Source: Conidiobolus incongruus B7586
Lineage: Eukaryota; Entomophthoromycota; Entomophthoromycetes; Entomophthorales; Conidiobolaceae
Reading direction: 5' to 3'
Length of the DNA: 17,046 nucleotides
Assembly: GCA_000697335.1 (NCBI GenBank)
Contig: JNEM01011484.1
Location: forward strand, 1-17,046
The notes under the pieces are model-generated. The model had not been told where the DNA came from, made no database searches, and was given only the letters and a program-made list of their open reading frames with translations. Of this stretch, positions 9,829 to 17,046 are shown one piece after another. Both the position numbers and the translations under genes were made by a program. Numbering within the stretch: position 1 is the stretch's first letter; each line of letters begins with the position of its first letter.

Positions 9829-11571
9829 ATGAGTTTTGAATCTAATGATACTTTAAAGGATTCTAACAATAGTTCTACGAATCTGGAAACTTCAATGGAT
9901 AAGGTGTTGAGAGATGCGAAGGGACTTGCTTCCGAGTTACATATTCGGTTTACTAATTGGTGGAATGCGATTACCCCAGTGTTACCTAATTCTGCTACTA
10001 CAACACCCAAAATACCCAAGACCGAGTTAGAGATAAAACAAGCCTTGAGAAAATCGATGAATTTTGCAACACCTGGTAAACCATCTTCGTCAGGGTCTTC
10101 AAGCTCTGGCATTCGTCTTTGGTTCCTGGGCACCCCTTACCATATTGACGAAAAGGATTTGGAAGAATTAAACCCCAGCGCTTTTCAGCCTTTTTTAGAC
10201 GATTTTTCATCCAGGCTTTGGTTTACGTATCGCCACCACTTTCCTCCATTAAGACCCGCTGCATTTACGACAGATTCGGGATGGGGTTGTATGCTTAGAA
10301 CTGGCCAGTGTTTACTGGGTCAAGCTTTAATTGTTAAACACTTGGGTAGAGGTAAATATTTCTTTATTTATTTATGTACATTATAATTTATCGAAATACT
10401 AATTGTAAATTCTAAGATTGGCGATTAAAAGATACTGAAGACCCCAAAATAGCTGAACAATATATAAAAGTAATATATTAAATTTATACTAACTTGTTTT
10501 AGATGAGTTAATAATCTATAAATAGATAGTTGGATGGTTTTTAGACGATTATTCGAGCTCTTCTCCATTTTCGTTACATCGAATAGCTTTATTAGGTCAA
10601 CAGTTTGGTAAAGAAATTGGTGAATGGTTTGGTCCTCACACTATCGCTCAAGTTTTACGGTAATTTTTCCCCTATTTATACTGCATCAAGTTATTAGTAT
10701 TCATGATTTTTGTTTTATTAAAGTGCACTCGTAATGGATTTAGATTGGATGGATTTGAACGTGTATGTTAATGGTGATGGAATGGTTTACAAATCAAGTA
10801 TTTTGCCAAAGGATCCTCAAACTAAGATGAAACCAACTCTCATTCTATTGCCCATTCGTCTTGGTGTCGATGTATTAAACCCTGTTTATTATTTGGCGCT
10901 AAAAGTATTTTAATCCATTTAATATAATTTAATTAAATATTAATACCAATTTTAGTCAATATTTGGATTTCCACAAACCGTAGGTATTGCAGGGTAATTT
11001 AAAAATTTGTAATTCAATATTAATTTTGACTAATTCCTAATTTTATAGTGGTAAACCATCATCTTCATTATATTTTGTAGGATTTGAAGGTATTTTTAAA
11101 TTAGCATTATAATATCATGCAAATATTGATATTAGTTATGATTAGATGATAATATATTTTATTTGGATCCTCATCAAGCTCATCCTTCAGTACCTAGAAA
11201 TGAAGCAAATACAGTTGAGGTAATTCATTCATTTATAATACATTAATACATTATTTCAATATTATTACAATAGTCCTTTTCGAGTTATCATTGTCAAATC
11301 CCCAAAAAAGCACCTATTAGTTCATTAGACCCATGCATGCTGATTGGATTTTTGTGTGTTGACGAGAATGATTTTAATGATTTTTGTAGACGAAGTGAAG
11401 AGGTAATCTCAGTTAAACATACGTATAACAATTATAATTAATTAATATGATAATTAGATCATTAATAAAGCTAAACCAATCTATCGTTTAGCAGACGAAA
11501 TTCCAGTATATAGAGAGGATATTGACTTTGACGACGGAGGTCCGTCCGAAGACGAAGATGCCATCATTTAA
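9829..11571 (+). CDS. ATG4: Atg4 cysteine protease (peptidase C54)
   Basis: There are nine exons: 9829-10351, 10417-10469, 10526-10659, 10724-10904, 10956-10993, 11049-11089, 11146-11219, 11274-11402 and 11458-11571, giving 428 residues. Atg4 trims Atg8 to expose its C-terminal glycine and later frees Atg8 from phosphatidylethanolamine. Catalytic residues are visible: Cys154 in DSGWGCMLRTGQ, then Asp331 and His333 in LDPHQ. Other family marks are RLWFTYRHHFPPL, the GEWFGPHTIAQVLR block, GGKPSSSLYFVG and LDPCMLIGF. The first 90 residues are a polar, Ser-rich extension that varies in the family. The tail (DFDDGGPSEDEDAII) is acidic, with no obvious aromatic-xx-aliphatic Atg8-binding motif. Intron 2 has a TACTAAC branch site, but the first AG after it would read into a stop in the required frame, so the acceptor is placed at 10525. 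The 3' end faces that of the kexin gene, 155 bp away. Confidence 0.95.
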
Positions 11572-11726
11572 TTTTTTTGCTATGATAAAATCTGTACTCT
11601 GATCAAATAAATTTAAATTATACGCGTATTATTGTATATCTTAAATGAATAGATTGTTTATTAAAATTGCATATGTCAAAATTTGTTTATTTTAAATGAA
11701 ATTATTTGAATTAATTGGTATTAAAA
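11572..11726. other. Convergent 3' intergenic region of ATG4 and KEX2
   Basis: Only 155 bp separate the two stop codons, so the 3' UTRs of the converging transcripts probably overlap. Several AATAAA-like words occur, for example TCAAATAAATTTAA near 11602 for ATG4. The AT content prevents a firm polyadenylation call. Confidence 0.5.
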
Positions 11727-14237
11727 TTAGACTAGTTCTTCATTAGGGTTTTTGTTTTCGCTGGATGGATGTACTAATGGAGTGTAAGAGTCATCGTTAT
11801 TATTATCATCATCAGATAAGCCAGCTTCGAAAGTGACTTCTACACAATCGTCGTGATAAGGAGAGTGGGGAGTACTTGGAGTATTTAGCATCTCTAAATT
11901 TTGTTCTCTTGGCAATTGAGAATAACCTTTATACTTTCTGTACATGACAAACGCAAACACAATAGCAGCTACGCCAGCAATTACAAAAAATACTATATAA
12001 GACGTGGATAATCCATTTTCTTCTTCAGAAGTAATATTTCCACTAGTTACTTTGGAGCTATCATGGGGTTGTGTTTGTTCAGTGGATTCTTTCTCGCTAG
12101 GTTCAGAGACCTTGGAATCTTCTTCACTGGGCTTAGATTCAGTCACTTCGGTTGGTTCTGGAGCTGCTTCAGTCTTCTCAGCTGGCAAGGCTGTTCCTTT
12201 TTCGGCTTCTTGAGGCTTTAATTGGTCATCCTCAGCTCCCTGAGTAGGCTTGGGCTTGATTTCTGTGGGGACTTTAGCTTGTTCACCATAGAGAGTCATC
12301 TTCCAATCGATGAACACACCAGTAGAGAAGGGATCCATATCATCTAAAACAGTCAGGGTCCAATCACCTATTGGATCTTCACTCCAGTGCTTGACAGTCA
12401 TTACTCTCCAATCTGGATATCCTTTGTTGGAGTTGTCGAAAGGACGAGGCACAATAACGGTTGAAACGATATTGGATGGTGATTTCAGTGTAACACGAAC
12501 GTTGTTACGACTTTGATGCTGGATATTCAAGGTAACCGTCACATGCTCAACCGTACCAAATTTGGCCTCCTCGATCATTTTTCTGGTGACTACAAATGTG
12601 CTGGAAATACCCCCCTGACCTTCAGGGATGGGGCGCGCAACTCTAATCACGTTGGAATCAAGTTTGACTTGGGGTCTAACCAATTCATGTGATTTTGCGG
12701 TTTGAACAAATTGATATGCATCAACTTTACCATATCCAAAGGAAGGACTATACCATCTACCCACAGCAGTACGATCCCAACTAGCATCTTTAGTATTGAC
12801 AGGGATAGCGGACTTGACTGCAACGTATTGCATATCTCTCCAAGTTAAATCGGGTCTGATCTGGAGTGCGAGGGCAGCAACACCTGCGACGAATGGAGCG
12901 GCAGCTGAAGTTCCACCATGCTCATTAGTACATTGATTCTTCCAGGAAGAAGAAGTATAAATTTGATGACCTAAATCGCCTGAGCTGTATGCTGATACAA
13001 GAAGCGCAGTACAGCTTTCAGAGTAACCTGGGTGATTATGGAAAGCATCGATAGCTCCAACAGTAATCGAGTAGATGGAGTTTGTATAACCATCATAATT
13101 ACAATCATCACCTTGGAAACCTCCATTTCCGGATGCGAACACGTAAATATTACCTTTTCCTCCTCTTCCCTTTTCAATGGCATTCTCGAGAGCTGCTTGA
13201 GCAACAGGAGGAGGTTTATCCATAGCTCTACCATCGTCAGGTGGTCCCCAACTGCACGAGTAAATTTGGTTTGTCTGCATGCCATAACCAATAGCATGAG
13301 CTTCTTGATCGCTAGATATCTCCTTGGATAATATACGAATACCTAAAAAAAGCAAATTTAGTATACCAATCAATATTAAAAACATTCAAAAATTACCAGC
13401 AACTTTAGCTTCGTGAGCGATACCAATACCACAAGCATCGTTCTTAACACCTGCAATTTGACCAGCACATCGAGTACCGTGAGTATCTAGGGAAAGCATA
13501 GGCATAGGTAATTTTCTAGAATCGTTGAAATCGTAAGAACTTTCAACATAGAAGTTATCTTTAATATCTCTATGTTCGTAGTCAATACCTATTACATATA
13601 TTAATATTGTAATATAAACAATATTGAATTAAAATTACCATCGTCTATAATACCAACGATAACGTTTTTGCCGGTAATACCCTCTTCCCACAATTGCGTT
13701 ATATTGAAATCGTTACCGTGAGCATAGGTATTATGCTGTAAAAAATATTAGTTATCAAGAGTGAATAATAAATAAATTATTTAATCTTACAAAGTGCCAT
13801 TGACGATTAAAACCGGGATCTTTAATACCCAAGTTCTCATACCTTGTCATATTTAAACTCGGAAATATTATATCTCTATCTTTGCCAATACTCGCCCTCT
13901 TGTTAATATTCCTAGGGTTACTCTGTTCAAAGTGAGTAATAGCATTCAATACTTCCTGAGCTCTTCTGGAAAATCTTGTGACTTTAGTAAATCCTGCATC
14001 TTTCAAACTTGGACTAGGCATTTTTGCTCTTCTGAATAGGTGCCAATCTTCAAGTGAACCAATCTGCTGAACATATTCCAAATTTAAAAGTTGCTCAACA
14101 TTTTTCATATCAAACACCTTCTGCTTGGGAATTTGTAAAGTATAATAATCGAAATTTCTGCGGTCATGTTTATGAGGCTCGGTAATAGAACTATCTCCAA
14201 ATATAGCGGACAGTAGTAACAATTTTAATAGTATCAT
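11727..14237 (-). CDS. KEX2: Kexin-type proprotein convertase (Kex2, subtilase S8B)
   Basis: There are four exons on the minus strand: 14237-13791, 13735-13639, 13588-13397 and 13342-11727, with introns of 55, 50 and 54 bp, giving 783 residues. Kexin cleaves secretory precursors after Lys-Arg and Arg-Arg in the late Golgi. Domains in order: signal peptide (1 to about 15), prodomain with a likely self-cleavage site after KR113-114, then the catalytic domain. The active-site residues are Asp180 (IIDDG), His218 (DTHGTRCAG), oxyanion Asn318 (FASGNGG) and Ser391 (HGGTSAAAP), at nearly the same numbers as yeast Kex2. A P domain follows at about 465-605, then a Glu/Ser/Thr/Pro-rich stalk, one membrane helix (about 692-713) and a 70-residue cytosolic tail. 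The tail has YSQL (719-722), an acidic/Asn run (756-763) and YTPL (765-768), candidate Golgi-retrieval signals. The open frame continues upstream of 13342 through intron 3, which is not coding because the catalytic domain joins cleanly across it. All key residues are present. Confidence 0.96.
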
Positions 14238-15533
14238 AATTATAATCGGTATATTATATTATTAATGTGTATATTGATTAAAAAAATATATTGAATTTTA
14301 ATGATTAAAAATTAATACTTAAAAAAGTGGTAACAAAATATAATTAAAAATTGAAATATATTTGGAGATATTTTAGGAGGAGATGATTAGGAGTGGCAAG
14401 GTTTAGGAGTAAGGGCAAAGTCCAATGCATATCAGTTGCCCTATTTGTATTTGATTGATTTGCAACGTTCTTCATTTATATTAGAAATTGATTTGATATG
14501 AGTTCAATATTCATTGTATTAGATTATAGCATCAATTTCCAAATTCGTTATTTTGATAAATTGACATTAATGATAAATATAGAATTAATCAAATTTACTT
14601 TTATCTATTAATATTGCGCCAAAATATTAAAAAACATTTATATTTATATTCATTAATATTCAAAAATTGATGAATTGATCAAAAAATTAATATGTATTTT
14701 TGTTTTATCATTTCAATCATTATCAAAATTTGATATATACACTATATATAATATAGTGATTACTTTATAATAATAAATTTAGGTTTTTCTAACTAATATT
14801 AATTTAATAGTTATATCAATTTTTATTTTGAATACTAAGTTTATTTCCAATATAACGTTTAAGATTATATATATAATTGTCAAAAGAAATGAAAAAAATT
14901 AAAAAAATAATTATTTTTATCATTGACAAATTATCAGAACTAAAAATATATATTATTTTGACTTAACCAAATAATTCAGATTATTTATAGTATATTACAT
15001 TAAAAATATTCCAAATTTATTTACTAATTTCAATATGGTTAAAATTGAATTTTATAAATTTTAATTAATACTCTTGGCAATTGTTGATAAACCTCCAATA
15101 CATAATTTTGTAATGAATTAACTAAATCATGAACAATAATTAAGAATTGAAAATATCCTTTAGATTCAAGTGTTTTATTTTAGAAAATATAAGTATGAAG
15201 ATATTGATAATGAAATGATAAACATTTAATAATTTAATCCATTAACAATACATTTAATCTAATAAGTACTAATATTGATTAATTTAATAATAATAAAATA
15301 TAAATTAATCAATATAGTATGACTAAAATTAATAAAACGAATAATGATTTTTAAATATAGGAATATTATAGAATGGAAATAAATCAAATATATATATATA
15401 TATGTAAATATAATAATATAACGATCATAGAGAAACTTTATTTACCAACCAAAATATATATATTTATAAAATACATAGTTTGTCAAAAATCATGAAAAAT
15501 TAAAAGCTATACAAAACAGGATAAAGATTAAGA
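14238..15533. other. Intergenic stretch: KEX2 promoter side and HP1-like gene 3' flank
   Basis: It is about 1.3 kb of AT-rich DNA except for a GC-richer block at 14362-14442, listed separately. Alternating TA lies at 15388-15403. No further gene was recognised. Confidence 0.6.
14362..14442 (-). promoter_or_regulatory. Candidate KEX2 promoter/5'-leader block: purine-rich repeats and a nested palindrome
   Basis: The block lies 125 to 205 bp upstream of the KEX2 start codon and is clearly richer in G and C than its surroundings. On the plus strand AGGAG recurs several times between 14375 and 14408. AGGGCAA (14412-14418) and TTGCCCT (14436-14442) form a 7-bp inverted repeat whose centre coincides with the palindrome ATGCAT (14425-14430). 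A regulator-binding site or a core-promoter/leader element is plausible, but no known site was identified. Confidence 0.35.
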
Positions 15534-16357
15534 TTAAATGTTACGGGATGAAGCGAATGGATTGGAGGAAGTTGGGAGATCTTCGAATATAATATTATAG
15601 AAGAAATCCAATAACTAAATAACTGGATAAATAAAACCACTTTCATGTAGATAAGCAGGTTACTTACCACTTCAGGTGCGCTCTTTTTAAATACATTAAA
15701 TGATTGTAAAGTGAGACTGTTGTCCTTCCTGATAAATGTAATATTGGATTAGTACTGCATAGGTTTTAAATAAAATCACGGATTACCATTTGGCAACTAC
15801 TTTAATTTGATCATCAATTTTTCGAATATCAACCACGGAATCCAAACTAGACTGCCATCCCGGAGTCAATTTCCTCTTTGGTAAAATTACTGATTTATCC
15901 AGAATTTCGATATTTCGAGTTGATTCATTTTTGTTTCTGTGATTCTCTAAAACTTCCAGTTTCGCTTTATTACATTGGGTGTCACACTTCTTAGAGTCTT
16001 CGTATTCTTTAATCGTTTCTGGTTTCCTATAAGTACATTAATAAAATGTATTGAATATAGTGAAAATAAATTTACAAATTTTCAGCAGGTTCCCAAGTAT
16101 TATCCTCGGAGTCATAACCTTCCCACTTGATAAGATATTCTGTATATCCCTAATCAATTGAATAAATAACGATTGATATGAGATTGATAATAAACCCTAA
16201 TTACATCGATTGTTCTATGGTCGACGATAGCTTCTACAATATATTCATCATTGGGATCATCGTTTTCTTCTTCTCCATCTTCAATTTCAAGATCATCAGC
16301 GTCTCTTTCGGCTTCTAGTAATTGGTCAACTTGAGGATAAAATAAATGATCACCCAT
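15534..16357 (-). CDS. HP1/Swi6-like chromodomain and chromoshadow protein
   Basis: There are five exons on the minus strand: 16357-16205, 16149-16076, 16026-15787, 15728-15668 and 15614-15534, giving 202 residues. HP1 proteins bind methylated lysine 9 of histone H3 through the chromodomain and dimerise through the chromoshadow domain to build silent chromatin. The first 38 residues are strongly acidic. The chromodomain spans about 38-88 with YIVEAIVDHR, YLIKWEGYDSEDNTWEP and the three aromatic cage positions Tyr39, Trp60 and Tyr63. A charged hinge follows. The chromoshadow domain is at about 131-188 (PGW, VVDIRKID, VVAKWKDN, APEV, LLDFFYNIIFE). The protein is small for the family, and the hinge (about 45 residues) is short. 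The last acceptor was chosen at 15615 because it yields the expected amphipathic chromoshadow helix. A CAG 8 bases upstream gives a different open C-terminus. Exons 2 to 5 are short and were found by joining. Confidence 0.88.
15615..15624 (-). other. Tandem splice acceptors 8 nt apart in the HP1-like gene
   Basis: On the minus strand intron 4 ends in CCAG then TTATTTAG. The second AG gives a 26-residue end that completes the chromoshadow domain. The first gives a 40-residue unrelated end, open to a stop at 15500-15502. Confidence 0.5.
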
Positions 16358-17046
16358 TGGAATTATATTAGAATATAGATTAAAGTTATTTTTATAATAT
16401 TTTAAATGACTAAGAGTAAATATAAATGATTAATTAATTAAAATGAATTATCTATTGAAATTATATATAATATTGGAATTTTCAATTATTCTTTAATAGT
16501 ATTTAATTCACATATATTTATATTTTATTTTAATGATTTATTGGAAATAAAAATTTATGGGATATCATACATTTTGAAAAATTGATTTAATTAATTTTAT
16601 GATTTGAAATAATTTCAATAATATTTATCACACTATTATATTATAACAATTGTCCAAGTATTAATATTTATATTTTTATTTAAAGTTTTATCAATCAATT
16701 ACAATGATATCTCTCTTGAAAGTATCGACATTCATATTATTCATTTGAAGATTAAGCTTGAAATTATTTGACTATCTTATATAATAGATAATCCATAATT
16801 CGATATACTACCACTGTACAAACTAAAAATTAATCTATTATTTTTTACTTCATTGATGATATATATCAAATTTTAAAAACTATTTATATGTTATAATATT
16901 ATAAAATAGAATATTTCACTACTTATATTATATAAAACAAATTATCAATTTTACTCATATCTTCTCAAAATTCAAGTAATGGGAAATTTTTTAATTTCTG
17001 ATTTTTCAAACATACCATTAGTTTCAGAAAAAATAGCATATATATA
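16358..17046. other. AT-rich upstream flank of the HP1-like gene, no gene seen
   Basis: It should hold the promoter of the HP1-like gene. No long frame, RNA gene or transposon end was recognised before the window stops. Confidence 0.55.

Noticed and set aside
9795-10210. Minus-strand frames opposite ATG4 exon 1
   Set aside because: They are shadows of the conserved ATG4 exon, with no recognisable protein.
12004-13331. Several plus-strand frames of 68 to 99 residues inside the kexin region, and a second minus-strand frame at 12971-13297
   Set aside because: They overlap the well-supported kexin exon 4 in other frames and have no family features.
14743-14762. Short palindrome around CACTATAT...ATATAGTG
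   Set aside because: Palindromes of this size made of A and T are expected by chance at this composition.
1-17046. tRNA genes, CRISPR arrays, bacterial operon signals
   Set aside because: No tRNA box sequences or regularly spaced repeats were recognised, and the intron-bearing genes show eukaryotic DNA.

Overview
The window looks like nuclear DNA of an early-diverging filamentous fungus. It is extremely AT-rich between genes, all five genes have short introns (49 to 65 bp, GT..AG, several with TACTAA-like branch points), and the proteins are fungal in type: a kexin, an Atg4, a complex I NUXM-type subunit and a small HP1/Swi6-like protein. Complex I argues against Saccharomyces-type yeasts and anaerobic gut fungi. 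AT richness together with decayed Tc1 transposons would suit an arbuscular mycorrhizal fungus (Glomeromycotina), but that placement is inference.

Layout. Positions 1 to about 4637 are a graveyard of one Tc1/mariner family. One complete-length copy (2505-4076) has 35-bp inverted ends and TA target duplications. A second copy (1-1430, running off the left edge) faces it tail to tail. A third, older copy seems to have been split by the complete one (about 1885-2502 and 4079-4637). The family carries paired outer and inner direct repeats about 175 bp apart at each end, the IR/DR layout known from Sleeping Beauty-like elements. Coding regions are full of stops, and differences between copies are nearly all C/T and G/A transitions. 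After AT-rich spacer, positions about 5585-5700 hold a decayed piece of a bacterial/mitochondrial-type small-subunit rRNA gene, probably a nuclear copy of mitochondrial DNA.

The gene-bearing part runs from 5918 to 16357: a DUF2358/C6orf136-like probable mitochondrial protein (+), the NUXM-type complex I subunit (+), ATG4 (+, nine exons), KEX2-type kexin (-, four exons) and an HP1-like chromodomain protein (-, five exons). ATG4 and KEX2 converge, with 155 bp between their stop codons. Exon boundaries were worked out by hand from splice signals, reading frame and family motifs; each joined coding length is a multiple of three.

The genes are not a functional cluster: two serve mitochondria, one autophagy, one secretory-pathway proprotein processing and one heterochromatin. 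I found no clearly new system. The most notable points are the rRNA fossil, the IR/DR transposon nest with shared damage, two tandem splice acceptors in the HP1-like gene that would swap its C-terminus, and a compact GC-richer palindromic block upstream of the kexin gene.
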